From NCBI RefSeq assembly GCF_014696105.1, contig NZ_JACJPO010000056.1, positions 124,001 to 188,000 of the forward strand: DNA of 64,000 bases. Reading direction: 5' to 3'. The stretch comes from Microcoleus sp. FACHB-1515. Lineage in GTDB: Bacteria; Cyanobacteriota; Cyanobacteriia; Elainellales; Elainellaceae. The first letter of the stretch is position 1. Every line of letters begins with the position of its first letter. The notes below the pieces were generated by a model that was not told the DNA's origin, ran no database searches, and saw only the letters and a list, made by a program, of their open reading frames with translations. The position numbers and the translations under genes were made by a program. Shown here in pieces: positions 1-8,935 of this stretch.

Positions 1-375
1 AACTTCATTCCGTTCGTGGGCCCGATTTTGGGCGCAATTCCCTCGCTGGTCGTGGCGCTTTCTTATGGCTGGTGGACGCTGCTGTGGGTGTTTCTCCTGT
101 TTGTGATTATTCAAAATTTGGAAGCATATATTCTCGCTCCGGTTGTGATCGGCTCCTCGGTTGGCCTGCATCCGCTCTATTTGCTGCTGGCCGTTTTGGG
201 CGGAACCGAAGTCTTGGGAATTTTTGGGGCGCTGCTGGCTCCGCCGCTGGTGGGGGGAGCCGCTTTGCTGCTGGAAAATCTTTATTTGGAACCGAAAGAA
301 ATGGCAGAATCGCAAGAGCCGCTGCTGGTGGGCAAACCTTCGGAAGGAATGCCTGTGGGACAAATCGATCGCTAA
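1..375 (+). CDS. AI-2E family (PerM/UPF0118) membrane protein, C-terminal part
   Basis: The frame is open from the first base of the window, so this is the C-terminal end (about 125 residues) of a longer gene. The visible part is strongly hydrophobic and carries the family-like segment NFIPFVGPILGAIPSLVVAL, followed by two or three further membrane helices and a short polar tail. This matches the conserved end of AI-2E/PerM-type transporters, which are multi-pass inner-membrane proteins with varied or unknown substrates. The specific substrate cannot be told from this fragment. A GTG at 16 is internal and is not the start. Confidence 0.8.
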   Translation, partial: NFIPFVGPILGAIPSLVVALSYGWWTLLWVFLLFVIIQNLEAYILAPVVIGSSVGLHPLYLLLAVLGGTEVLGIFGALLAPPLVGGAALLLENLYLEPKEMAESQEPLLVGKPSEGMPVGQIDR

Positions 376-586
376 AGTGACGCCATTACCCGCAATTACA
401 GTCTGAATCAAACTAACTAAAATCAGGCTGATATGGTTCCGCAACTCTTCACTATTTGCATTCAGAAAATGACGATCGAGCCGAGTCGAAGTGCCGTCGA
501 GCGATTTGTAGCGATTTGCTAAGTTCAGTTGTCGATGTGAAGATTTCTTGACAGGCTCGAAAGAGGTGAAATTTTTTGGAGCGTCT

Positions 587-907
587 ATGAGCCTTGCTGT
601 GATTAAATTTTCTTCGGAAGACTGCGGCCTTTGTCACAAAATGTCGTTTTACGACCAAAAGGTGGCGCAGGAGTTGGGGTTGGAATTTGTCGATGTGAAG
701 ATGCAGGACACAGCGACCTACCGCAAATACCGCAAAATCCTGTTGGCGCAATATCCTGATAAGGCGGAAATGGGCTGGCCGACCTATTTGATCTGCAAAT
801 CGCCGGAAGCAGAATTTAAGATCGTCGGAGAAGTAAAAGGCGCACATCCGAAAGGCGAATTTCGATCGCGCCTGCAAGAACTGATTGATCAGGTTCCAGC
901 CAATTAA
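587..907 (+). CDS. Thioredoxin-fold protein with CGLC motif
   Basis: 106 residues from an ATG at 587 with a GGAG five bases upstream; a TTG further upstream at 548 in the same frame is less likely. The protein has a single thioredoxin-like domain: a first beta strand (LAVIKF), a redox-type C13-G-L-C16 motif, and a GWPTYLI segment that supplies the expected cis-proline. It is probably a cytosolic disulfide reductase or thioredoxin-like partner; no signal peptide is present. It ends just before a strong hairpin terminator. CGLC differs from the CGPC of classical thioredoxin, so the redox partner is unknown. Confidence 0.75.
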   Translation: MSLAVIKFSSEDCGLCHKMSFYDQKVAQELGLEFVDVKMQDTATYRKYRKILLAQYPDKAEMGWPTYLICKSPEAEFKIVGEVKGAHPKGEFRSRLQELIDQVPAN

Positions 908-954
908 TGAATTGAATCTCGATCGCTCAATTCAATCTGAACTGACGCTAAAAG

Positions 955-980
955 CCAGGAAATTAACTTCCTGGTTTTTT
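955..980 (+). terminator. Hairpin terminator after the thioredoxin-like gene
   Basis: CCAGGAA (955-961) pairs with TTCCTGG (968-974) over a 6-base loop and is followed by six T residues. It lies between the thioredoxin-like gene and the convergent XRE gene. The hairpin and the roughly 30 bases before it resemble the right half of the larger repeat at 27334-27442, so this terminator may be a partial copy of that element. Confidence 0.75.
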
Positions 981-994
981 ACTGCAATAAACAA

Positions 995-1261
995 CTAATC
1001 GGTTGATTCTTCATCAGAGCGATCGTCTTCCTCAAATGTAATATCACTCAGATACAACCTGACAAAATCTCTTGCTGCTTGTCGATTAATTTTTTCTAAA
1101 GCAACAACAATATCCGCTACTGACTCAGCAACAGGATCTTGTGTTTCATTGAACCAATAGTGAATTTTAGAGCATCCAACGCCCATTGTTGTAGCAAGTT
1201 TGTTTTGATTAATTCCGTACTGCTGCATCACTTCACGGAGCGCCCTACCTGCCTTTCCCAT
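995..1261 (-). CDS. XRE-family helix-turn-helix protein
   Basis: 88 residues. The N-terminal 60 residues form a five-helix XRE/Cro-like DNA-binding domain (ALREVMQQYGINQNKLAT, then a recognition helix near VGCSKIHYWF). The C-terminus is acidic (EEDDRSDEEST). It is probably a small transcriptional regulator or the antitoxin-like half of a lost pair; no toxin gene adjoins it. It converges on the thioredoxin-like gene across a terminator. The target is unknown. Confidence 0.7.
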   Translation of the reverse strand: MGKAGRALREVMQQYGINQNKLATTMGVGCSKIHYWFNETQDPVAESVADIVVALEKINRQAARDFVRLYLSDITFEEDDRSDEESTD

Positions 1262-1381
1262 CTTTTGTTAATGATTCATCACACATATCTGTTCAGAAAA
1301 CTGAACTTCTACCACCTAATTAAAGTCAGAAGCCAGCCCGAACCGTCGGAAGTGCAAGGCTGGCTCTGGCTTCAAATTGCA

Positions 1382-1603
1382 ATGGAGACAACCCACATTA
1401 TGACCTATCGCGATCGCTTACACTACTGGGCAGTCGTTCGATTTTTGCCGGATATGCAGCGCATTACAATCGCTCGATTTGCCAATCGAAGGGATACAGA
1501 CGGACATTTGCAGGCGTTTCGGCGGCTTTTACCGGATGCAAACGTGGCGATCGTTTTTGATCTCAACGATGGCCTCAAACCGGAGCAACGCGATCGAAAA
1601 TAG
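1382..1603 (+). CDS. Small conserved cyanobacterial protein, function unknown
   Basis: 73 residues from ATG 1382, or 67 from ATG 1400 (MTYRDRLHYWAVVRFLPDMQ), which is the likelier N-terminus by resemblance to other small cyanobacterial proteins I recall of the form MxYRDRLxPW...RFRxRxDAExHL. Basic and aromatic-rich, with no membrane segment. Its 3' end overlaps the convergent NYN gene by 29 bases. No function is known to me; the family identification is from memory, not a search. Confidence 0.6.
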   Translation: METTHIMTYRDRLHYWAVVRFLPDMQRITIARFANRRDTDGHLQAFRRLLPDANVAIVFDLNDGLKPEQRDRK

Positions 1604-2669
1604 AGGGTCTTAATTCGCTGGCAGTCACCAGTGGATGAATCGCCACATGACAGTCGGAATCGATGCTCATGACGCGAAACATTTCGCACGATCGCAAGAA
1701 TTTGGGAAAGTGTGAACCGAGTTTCCACGATCGCATAATTTCCGTTACACCAAAGCCATAGTGCTTTTGGAAATGGCTCGCGAGTGCTCCCACACTAACT
1801 GAACTGCCCGGTTTATGCGCCGTCAATGCGACTAGCAGCTTCGCCAATCGTTGCTCCAGTTCATCATGCGGATCAAACTTACCTGCACCTAATTCAAACA
1901 GTTGAATTCTGCCTGTTGTCCAGTCCGTCAGCCGAAACTGATGGCCGAATCGTCCCACCCCATGCACTTTCCAACCCTGCGATTGTAGTAGATTACAAAG
2001 CATAATCAAATGCCCATCGTTGGAGCAAACAAATACTTCTTTGGCGTGCGGATATTGCAGAAACAGCGAAGATCCGATCGCCGTCATTTGAATATCGGCA
2101 GCATTTTTTCCAGACGGCACGTGGATCATTTGATAGCCGCGATCGTGCAGGTCAATATCCTGCTTGCCCAATCCGCGCCAATTGGCAACCGCAACTTTTA
2201 CTCGAATTGGATAGGTTGAAAAGCTGCTCAGTGCTTGTTCTTCCAGCTGCTCAAGGCGAATATTTTCAACGTCCAGCAGCAGAATTGCGATCGGCTCTAA
2301 CTGGAGCAGGCGATCGTCAGAACGTGAGAAAAATTCCTGGTCAATTTGCTTCAATAAATCGCCGTAGCGAACAGATTGAAAGAAGCCATCGGTGCAAATT
2401 TGCTGCAAAAATTGCTTGAGCATCGCGGCGATCGAAGCGCAACGATGCATCTGCTCCAGGAGGTCTTGAAGCTGACAAACAAACATGATTTTGCACTGTG
2501 ACAGAGGCGACTGGCGATGTCGTTCGACGATCCATTCGGGCTGCTGCTGCTGAATTGAAACAAGGGTTTCGTAGACCATCAGACTAATTTTTTCAAATCG
2601 CTCGGATGGCTTAGGGGAAGGCAGGTTCGATCGCGGCAATCTAGACACAAATTTTAATATTCCAAACAA
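1575..2669 (-). CDS. NYN (PIN-like) domain protein with probable LOTUS/OST-HTH tail
   Basis: 364 residues from a TTG at 2669; a stop lies directly upstream, and the next ATG (2579) would remove a region that looks conserved. The NYN domain spans about 125-260, with acidic residues expected for a metal-dependent RNase: D133 in LLLDVENIR, D192 in KNAADIQM and D218 in CSNDGHL. Residues about 275-350 look like an OST-HTH/LOTUS RNA-binding winged helix. The family (LabA/NYN) acts on RNA or in regulation; the role here is inferred only. The N-terminal 120 residues are helical and unassigned. Confidence 0.75.
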   Translation of the reverse strand: MFGILKFVSRLPRSNLPSPKPSERFEKISLMVYETLVSIQQQQPEWIVERHRQSPLSQCKIMFVCQLQDLLEQMHRCASIAAMLKQFLQQICTDGFFQSVRYGDLLKQIDQEFFSRSDDRLLQLEPIAILLLDVENIRLEQLEEQALSSFSTYPIRVKVAVANWRGLGKQDIDLHDRGYQMIHVPSGKNAADIQMTAIGSSLFLQYPHAKEVFVCSNDGHLIMLCNLLQSQGWKVHGVGRFGHQFRLTDWTTGRIQLFELGAGKFDPHDELEQRLAKLLVALTAHKPGSSVSVGALASHFQKHYGFGVTEIMRSWKLGSHFPKFLRSCEMFRVMSIDSDCHVAIHPLVTASELRPSIFDRVAPV

Positions 2670-2973
2670 CTAAATTTTTAATGTAATATCACAAATTCGT
2701 ACACCTTGGCTACTCAAATTCGCAACGCCACCAGCGCTTGCATCTTGGCTGAACGCTACGGTCATCAGCAGAATTGCGATCGCGCTAGTTTTTCGGCTTC
2801 AAGACTGCGGATAAGCATTCAAAAAGGGTGTGGCGATCGCATCGACACTTCATGCTCACCAGAGCATTCGCCAACCAAACCGACTCGAACTGCCATGCGA
2901 TCACGCCTCCGCCAGTAGCCTACTATATCCAATTGGGAGCGGGGCGAGCGGATGTGTTTCGTATGTTACAGGC
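2670..2973. other. Intergenic region, no gene recognised
   Basis: About 300 bases between the NYN gene and the ATPase gene. An open frame at 2706-2918 (+) encodes a low-complexity, Ser/Arg-rich peptide without family features and looks spurious. The region contains HIP1 octamers. No hairpin with a T-run was found at the end of the ATPase gene. Confidence 0.5.
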
Positions 2974-4749
2974 TTAATTCTCTAAAAAGGAGATCTGGCC
3001 TTCTCTTACCTTCTTTCTAAGAACTGCTTTAACTTTCACAGAAGTAAAATTTAGCCTAGCTGCTAAATCATCCAAATCTTTAAAGGGTCTCTCTTTTATC
3101 AACCTATCAAGGGTTGTTTTCTTCACACCCGTTCCTTTGAAGGCAATGATCAAAGCATCTTTATCAGCACTGTTAATGTTAGTAGAATCAGCGCTGTTAA
3201 TGCCAATACACAAATTCACTGTTTGACTGGTTGGCTGAGTGCTTTCGCTCTCTTCCTCTATGCCTTCACTCGATTTCTTATTCTTATCAACGACTTTATC
3301 CGATTGTAGAAACTTTATTCCTTTAAGCTCCAGCTTTCGCTGTAAAAGAGAAGGGCAAGATGGGGCAATCATAAAAGCAAGGTCGGGTGGAGTTTTACCA
3401 TCAGTTGAAGGTTTGAAGCTTACATCTTGTAGCCATCGATCGAATGTCTCCAAGTGACCGCTCAAAAGCTCATAGTTTTTAGCTTCGCCAAAACATCTAG
3501 CGACAGTAGAATTATTGTGTTTCAGTTCCACAAAACAATCGAAAGCATGACCTGAAAGTATGGTTGTAGTCGAAACATCAGATAAGCTGTATGAGCTTTT
3601 GTTCAAATAATCCTTCCAGTGCTGTTCACACTGCGCTTTCACTAGATCGCGGGCATTACCCTCAAAGCTCTTTTCTGGCTCTTCCGTGAAATATCTTTCG
3701 TATATCTCAAGTACCGCTGATGCATGAGCTTGACAAAATTTCCTTAAATTCTGAGCAGGATTCAACGGTATGCTCTGAATTTCTTGCCAAGCAACATCAA
3801 AGTTTTTGTATCCTCCAAACGCTTTTTCTATACGGTCATCGATTTTATTCTTAATCATTCCAAACTCGTTACCGTATCCTTTATTCAAGTTTATAACTTG
3901 ATGACCAACAAGACTTTCAATGACTGAGCCTTCAGCAATAAAGCTGCCTACATTCTCTGATGTTCCTACTAAATAGATGAGGAGACGAATTTTCGAGTTA
4001 AATTCTTGCGCTACCCTCTTAACTAAAGCTGTGACTAAGGATCTCGTCTCCTGAAGCTGGCTGGGGAAGTTCTGTAACGAATCCAGTTCGTCGATTAAAT
4101 ATGCAAAAGTGAACCGAGGCTCTACCTTATGAATCTCCTCGATCGTCTCAAAGAAAAAGTCTTCAAAAACAACTTGACTTTTGCCAAAGTAGTTGCTGAA
4201 TTTAGATAAGAAGGGTGGAAATTTGCTCATTCCTACGAGCTGATGAACCTCTGCTTGCTCCAAATAATCGCTCAATATGCTTTTTGCTGTTTTTTGAACT
4301 TCTGATTCTGAACTGTGCAACAACTCCCAAAAAGTTTGAGCTAGCACATAACTGTACAGTTTCACACTAAAGCTTTGATTACCACCAGTCATCAGTAGAT
4401 CAGAAAGTTGAAAACGGTTAACAACGGAAAATCTTTGATAAGCCGATTTCGTTTTAGTTAGCCCATGCAGATAGGTGAGCAAAGAAGTTTTTCCGCTGCC
4501 AACTAAAGCAGCAACAAATCTAAAGGTGAAATACCCCTCATCAAAGCTATGCCTAAGATCGTCTTCCAACAACTCGGTCAAGTTGCTTATCCTTCTTCTA
4601 GACAAGCTCTGCGCTGTTGACCCCTCGCCGTCTGATCCTGGCGCTCTGATAGTACGTTCAATCCAGATGTCTTCGATTAAACCTTCTCCCGCTTTTACCC
4701 GTTGAAGAAAGTCTTTGATAAATTTTTTCTTTCCTGCGTCTTCAGGCAT
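2974..4749 (-). CDS. P-loop ATPase with PD-(D/E)XK-like region and C-terminal helix-hairpin-helix
   Basis: 591 residues, ATG start three bases after the stop of the upstream gene. Walker A is VGSGKTSL (83-90) and Walker B is AYLIDELDSL (216-225); LLIYLVGTSENV (257-268) fits a sensor-1 strand, so the core is an AAA/STAND-type ATPase. Residues about 395-485 contain FDCFVEL (403-409) and CFGEAK (419-424), an arrangement compatible with a PD-(D/E)XK nuclease core (D404, E422, K424). A low-complexity linker (490-515) leads to a ComEA-like helix-hairpin-helix (about 516-582), a DNA-binding module. A DNA-acting ATPase/nuclease, probably defence-related, is inferred; I do not recognise a named family. 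Confidence 0.7.
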   Translation of the reverse strand: MPEDAGKKKFIKDFLQRVKAGEGLIEDIWIERTIRAPGSDGEGSTAQSLSRRRISNLTELLEDDLRHSFDEGYFTFRFVAALVGSGKTSLLTYLHGLTKTKSAYQRFSVVNRFQLSDLLMTGGNQSFSVKLYSYVLAQTFWELLHSSESEVQKTAKSILSDYLEQAEVHQLVGMSKFPPFLSKFSNYFGKSQVVFEDFFFETIEEIHKVEPRFTFAYLIDELDSLQNFPSQLQETRSLVTALVKRVAQEFNSKIRLLIYLVGTSENVGSFIAEGSVIESLVGHQVINLNKGYGNEFGMIKNKIDDRIEKAFGGYKNFDVAWQEIQSIPLNPAQNLRKFCQAHASAVLEIYERYFTEEPEKSFEGNARDLVKAQCEQHWKDYLNKSSYSLSDVSTTTILSGHAFDCFVELKHNNSTVARCFGEAKNYELLSGHLETFDRWLQDVSFKPSTDGKTPPDLAFMIAPSCPSLLQRKLELKGIKFLQSDKVVDKNKKSSEGIEEESESTQPTSQTVNLCIGINSADSTNINSADKDALIIAFKGTGVKKTTLDRLIKERPFKDLDDLAARLNFTSVKVKAVLRKKVREGQISFLEN

Positions 4750-4752
4750 GGT

Positions 4753-5352
4753 TTATTCTACCCATTGAATCAGTTCGTTATCTTTCTCAATCACGGAGAA
4801 AATCTTGCCGTTTGATTTGAGCAGTTCAAAGTTTTGGATCAGTTTTTCTTCAGAAATAGAGGTTGCATCCATAAATTTCTGGCAAAGCTCTTTGCTGTGA
4901 ATTGCAACAACACCTCGAAGCTCTTGGCGCTTTCGCTCCTCAAAATACAGTTGCTTAAACTTCTGCTCAAACTCGGCAAATGACATTTCCTGTTGAGATT
5001 TAGAAGCGGGGGAATCTTGAGAAGTTTCTTTGATGCAGGCTAGCAAGGTATTCAGCACTTTTTGACCTTTGGAAGAATCAAACTGATAAGTAGTCACAGC
5101 AAGACTGCTAGCAAGCGCTTTTTTTCCCTGTGGTGTGACGGAAAAACGTCCTTCTCTTTTTGTCGGTTTCCCTTCCTTATCTACTTGCAAAATTAATTCC
5201 TGAGTTTGTAAAGCAGTACAGATCTCCTGTGCTTGCTTCTGCCATTCACTCGGTAGATGAGATTTTACAGTGCCTTTCGTTACTGTACCCCTCTCCGAGT
5301 AAGAATCGGCATAGAGCAGATAGAGCATTTGTTCCGTCGTAAGTTCAGCCAT
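4753..5352 (-). CDS. Winged-helix-like protein, first gene of the ATPase operon
   Basis: 199 residues with an ATG preceded by a perfect AGGAGG (5358-5363), the strongest ribosome-binding site in this region. The first 90 residues look like a winged helix (helices around TEQMLYLLYADSY and QEICTALQTQELIL, then a beta-wing near GRFSVTPQGKKAL). The second half is helical and charged (EFEQKFKQLYFEERKRQE) with another possible helical DNA/protein-binding segment at the end. It is 3 bases from the ATPase gene, so the two are almost certainly cotranscribed and act together. A sensor, adaptor or regulator role is a guess. Confidence 0.65.
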   Translation of the reverse strand: MAELTTEQMLYLLYADSYSERGTVTKGTVKSHLPSEWQKQAQEICTALQTQELILQVDKEGKPTKREGRFSVTPQGKKALASSLAVTTYQFDSSKGQKVLNTLLACIKETSQDSPASKSQQEMSFAEFEQKFKQLYFEERKRQELRGVVAIHSKELCQKFMDATSISEEKLIQNFELLKSNGKIFSVIEKDNELIQWVE

Positions 5353-5449
5353 ATTAGCCTCCTGATTAGTTGTAGCTTTTCATATCAGAAAGTAGCAAGG
5401 GGTGCAGCGATCGCCACACCCCCTTAAGAATTGCCTGAAGCTGTTTGTA

Positions 5450-6079
5450 TTAATGCAGCAGATACAGCATTCCAAACAGAATGATCCACACCACGTCTAC
5501 AAAGTGCCAGTAAATTTCCGTTGCTTCGACGCCGAAGTGGTGTTCGCTGGAGTAGTGATCGGCCTTGCGGGTTCGCCATAGAACCGCGAGCATCAAACAC
5601 AGACCGAGGAAGACATGCAGCCCGTGAAAGCCCGTTAGCACATAGAACGTGCTGGCAAACAAATTCGTTCTGAGGCTGAATTCGAGGTTGCTGTATTCGT
5701 AAAGCTGGCCGAGCAGGAAAATCGTGCCCATGACGATCGTGGCCGAGAACCAGATCCGCAAGCCTCGCATGTCGTTCTTCTTGACGGCAGTATCGCCTTT
5801 GTGAATCACAAAGCTGCTGGCGATCAAAATTGCGGTGTTGATCCCCGGAAGCAGCAGTTCCAAGCGGGGCGTACCTGCGGGCGGCCATTCCGGGGAAACG
5901 AGCCGGAAGGTAAGGTAGGCAATAAACAGTCCGGCGAAGATCATGCTTTCTGCGCCGAGGAAGACGAGCAGCCCGAAGATGCGGTGATCCGGGTGTTCTT
6001 CGTGATGCGCGGCGGCAGCTTCGGCGGCGTGATGGTGGTTGAGCGCTGTTTTAGCGGGATCGATCGTGGAGCCTTGCAT
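5450..6079 (-). CDS. ctaE: Cytochrome c oxidase subunit III
   Basis: 209 residues from ATG 6079; a TTG at 6136 would add 19 residues, but the MQGSTIDPAKT start resembles cyanobacterial CtaE N-termini. Five membrane helices are visible, with subunit III signatures such as LVFLGAESMIFAGLFIAYLT near the start, TGFHGLHVFLGL, and the final EIYWHFVDVVWIILF. It stabilises the catalytic core of the aa3-type terminal oxidase. It is the last gene of ctaC-ctaD-ctaE and is transcribed with them. A His-rich stretch (HHHAAEAAAAHHEEH) precedes the first helix. Confidence 0.93.
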   Translation of the reverse strand: MQGSTIDPAKTALNHHHAAEAAAAHHEEHPDHRIFGLLVFLGAESMIFAGLFIAYLTFRLVSPEWPPAGTPRLELLLPGINTAILIASSFVIHKGDTAVKKNDMRGLRIWFSATIVMGTIFLLGQLYEYSNLEFSLRTNLFASTFYVLTGFHGLHVFLGLCLMLAVLWRTRKADHYSSEHHFGVEATEIYWHFVDVVWIILFGMLYLLH

Positions 6080-6151
6080 AAGCGATTTTGGGATGTCGGG
6101 AATCGGAAATTGAAGATCGGCAGGTTGCGCCAGCAAAACAAACTGGTCGAA

Positions 6152-7870
6152 TTATTCTTCGGCGTTGCCTGCTCTGGCTTCTTCCGGCGGAATGAATCCG
6201 GGCGGCGCGTCCATGTTGGTTTGCTGTTCGGCTTCGTCTACTTTCGGGTTGCGATCGCCCACGCCATAATCATACGGGCCACCAACCAGAACGGGCAGCG
6301 TCTCGAAGTTTTCGATCGGCGGTGGACTCGTGGTTTGCCACTCAAAGGTGAGGGCGTTCCAAGGGTTTGAGGGAGCGATCGGGCCATTTACCCAAGCCCA
6401 GCAAGCGTTGATCAAGAAGGGAATCGTCGAGACGGCGAGAATGTAGGAGCCGATCGAGCAAAGCAAATTTAGCGTCGCAAATTTCGGGTCGTACAGGGCG
6501 ACACGGCGCGGCATTCCCAAGAGACCCAGTTCGTGCATCGGCATAAATGTCAGGTTTGCGCCGATCAAGGTGAGGACAAAGTGAACATAGCCCAGCGGCT
6601 CGTTCATCATCCGTCCGGTCATCTTGGGGAACCAGTGATAGATCGCGGCGTAGATGCCAAACACTGATCCGCCAAACAGCACGTAGTGCAGGTGAGCCAC
6701 GACGAAATAGGTGTCGTGGACGTGGATATCAAACGGTACTGCGGCCACCATGACTCCGGTGATCCCGCCGATCAAGAACATCGCGACAAAGCCGATCGCA
6801 AACCACATCGCCGTCGTCATGTCGAGCTTGCCGCCCCAAATCGTGGCCGTCCAGCCGAAGACTTTGATTCCGGTCGGCACGGCAATCACCATCGTCGTGA
6901 TCATGAAGAACATCCGCAGCCAAGCCGGAGTACCGCTGGTGAACATGTGGTGCGCCCAGACGATCAATCCGAGGAAGGCGATCGCTTGACTGGAGTAGGC
7001 GATCGCTCGATATCCAAAGATCGGCTTGCGGCAGTGGACGGGCAGCACTTCGGAAATCGACCCGAACAGCGGCAAAATCATGATGTACACCGCTGGGTGC
7101 GAGTAAAACCAGAACATATGCTGGTAGACGATCGGATCGCCGCCGCCAGTTGGATTGAAGAACGCCGTTCCCGCCAGCAGGTCAAAGGCCAAGAGAATCA
7201 ACGCACCCGCTAAGACGGGTGTGCCAATGAGGACTAGACCGGAAAGAGCGAGCATTGACCAGCAAAACAGGGGCATATCGTTTAAGCCCATGCTGGGAAC
7301 GCGCATCTTCAAAATCGTCACCAGGAAGTTAATCGCGCCCAAGATGGACGAGGTTCCCAGCGTCAGCAGGCAGAAGATCCAGATACCTTCGCCGACTTTT
7401 CCGGTCAGCAGACTGAGCGGTGGATAGGAAGTCCAGCCTGCTTCGGGAGCTTGAACGGCAAAGCTGGCGGCAAGCACGATCCCCGCTGGCGGAATCATCC
7501 AAAAGGCGATCGCGTTCAGCTTGGGGAACGCCATGTCCCTCGCGCCGATCATCAGCGGGATCAGATAGTTCGCCAAGCCCGCACCCGCCGGAATGATCCA
7601 CAAGAAGATCATGATCGTGCCGTGAACCGTAAACAGGCTGTTATAGATTTCCGGGCTGACGAGATCGGATTCGGGCGTGGCGAGTTCAGTGCGAATCACG
7701 GTCGCCAGTGCGCCGCCGATCAAATAAAAGATAAAAGACGTGACCAGATATTGAATGCCGATCACTTTATGGTCGGTGTTAAAGGTGAAGTAGTCCGTCC
7801 AGGGTCGCTGTCCGGGTTTTCCACCTTGCTCAGTCGGGTTGGCGACTGATTGCCATTCTGCTTGTGTCAT
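6152..7870 (-). CDS. ctaD: Cytochrome c oxidase subunit I
   Basis: 572 residues, the normal length. It is the catalytic subunit of aa3-type cytochrome c oxidase, carrying low-spin haem a and the haem a3-CuB centre. Visible ligands: the first haem histidine in FTVHGTIMIFLW, the CuB His in FYSHPAVYIMIL, the CuB pair in WAHHMFTSG, and the haem a3/a histidines in HDTYFVVAHLHYVLF. The motif reads HPAVY where many bacterial enzymes have HPEVY, so the D-channel glutamate position is Ala. The C-terminal tail is acidic and soluble. It lies between ctaC and ctaE on the same strand. Confidence 0.96.
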   Translation of the reverse strand: MTQAEWQSVANPTEQGGKPGQRPWTDYFTFNTDHKVIGIQYLVTSFIFYLIGGALATVIRTELATPESDLVSPEIYNSLFTVHGTIMIFLWIIPAGAGLANYLIPLMIGARDMAFPKLNAIAFWMIPPAGIVLAASFAVQAPEAGWTSYPPLSLLTGKVGEGIWIFCLLTLGTSSILGAINFLVTILKMRVPSMGLNDMPLFCWSMLALSGLVLIGTPVLAGALILLAFDLLAGTAFFNPTGGGDPIVYQHMFWFYSHPAVYIMILPLFGSISEVLPVHCRKPIFGYRAIAYSSQAIAFLGLIVWAHHMFTSGTPAWLRMFFMITTMVIAVPTGIKVFGWTATIWGGKLDMTTAMWFAIGFVAMFLIGGITGVMVAAVPFDIHVHDTYFVVAHLHYVLFGGSVFGIYAAIYHWFPKMTGRMMNEPLGYVHFVLTLIGANLTFMPMHELGLLGMPRRVALYDPKFATLNLLCSIGSYILAVSTIPFLINACWAWVNGPIAPSNPWNALTFEWQTTSPPPIENFETLPVLVGGPYDYGVGDRNPKVDEAEQQTNMDAPPGFIPPEEARAGNAEE

Positions 7871-7945
7871 GGTTGAGTGTCGGGGGTTCCTTCGGAGCGC
7901 TTACGCGAGCAGGTGTCGGGAATCGGCTGATCCCCAGCTACCGAT

Positions 7946-8935
7946 TTACTGATGGGGATGGAGTTGGGCGATCGCGTCAGGCGCGATGTCCAGTTGGCCT
8001 GCGAAGGGAGCGAGGTAGTCGGCCTCAGTGCGATCGGAAGGGGCGATTGCCACCGTCTGCGATTCACTACCGAGCGCGACCTGCTCTTGTACCCACTTGT
8101 CGTAGTCTTCGGGTGTGTGAACATACAGCTTGGTGTTCATCGCGCCGTGATAGGGACCACACAGTTCCGCACAGTTGATTGAATATTCACCGGGAACCGT
8201 TGGCTTGAAGCGCAATTCGGCTTCACGGTTGGGGATCGCGTCTTGCTTCAGGCGCAGTTCTGGAACCCAAAAGGCATGGAGGACATCTTGCGCTTTGATG
8301 TTCAACTGCACTTCTTCATTCGCGGGGACGTGCAGTTCCCCAGATGTGATCCCGCTTTCTGGGTAGGTGAAGATCCAGGCATATTGCAGGCCTGTCACAT
8401 CCACGTTTACGTCAGCAGGACGGCCTTCATCTTGCGGGAATGCACCAACGCCCAACGCCATCATGTGGTTATGTCCGCCTTTGTGCTTGGGTGGCGTGAC
8501 CAGATTTGAAGCTGTGCCATCCGGCAGCATGGCGACTTGGGTGACGCTGCCAGCACCGGGATCGCTGGCTGCTTCGGGATCGAAGCCGCCCAAGGCGCGG
8601 TAAACATCGAAGCTGTAGACGCCGATGATCAGCACGATCACAGCAGGAATGGCCGTCCAGACGATTTCCAGCGGCACGTTGCCATGAATCGGGGGACCGT
8701 CTTCGGTGTCCCCTTTTTTACGGCGAAACTTGATTACCGAGATCACCAGTGCGCCTTCGATGAGGAGAAACAGACCGATCGAAACGGTCATCATTGTGTT
8801 GAACAGGCCATCCACCATCGCCGCTTCAGCAGAAACCGCTGGTGGCAAAAGCCCGTGATTTTGTCCGTACCATAAGCTGATGAGCGTAATTGCGATGCCC
8901 GCCAACATGGTCAAAATGCTTGGAGGAATATTCAC
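7946..8935 (-). CDS. ctaC: Cytochrome c oxidase subunit II
   Basis: 329 residues from a GTG start (MNIPPSILTMLAG..., a typical cyanobacterial CtaC beginning). It has an N-terminal hydrophobic helix, a second and third helix around residues 45-65 and 90-112, then a lumenal/periplasmic cupredoxin domain. CuA ligands are present: His in VLHAFWVPEL and the cluster CAELCGPYHGAM (C-x3-C-x3-H-x2-M). It accepts electrons from cytochrome c6 or plastocyanin. It is the first gene of the ctaCDE operon; the 75-base gap to ctaD contains a short palindromic repeat (GGAGCGCTTACGCGAGC). Confidence 0.95.
   Translation of the reverse strand: MNIPPSILTMLAGIAITLISLWYGQNHGLLPPAVSAEAAMVDGLFNTMMTVSIGLFLLIEGALVISVIKFRRKKGDTEDGPPIHGNVPLEIVWTAIPAVIVLIIGVYSFDVYRALGGFDPEAASDPGAGSVTQVAMLPDGTASNLVTPPKHKGGHNHMMALGVGAFPQDEGRPADVNVDVTGLQYAWIFTYPESGITSGELHVPANEEVQLNIKAQDVLHAFWVPELRLKQDAIPNREAELRFKPTVPGEYSINCAELCGPYHGAMNTKLYVHTPEDYDKWVQEQVALGSESQTVAIAPSDRTEADYLAPFAGQLDIAPDAIAQLHPHQ

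Noticed and set aside
1139-1603. A 154-residue version of the small protein gene
   Set aside because: The extra N-terminus overlaps the XRE gene and is low quality; the conserved-looking part begins at 1382 or 1400.
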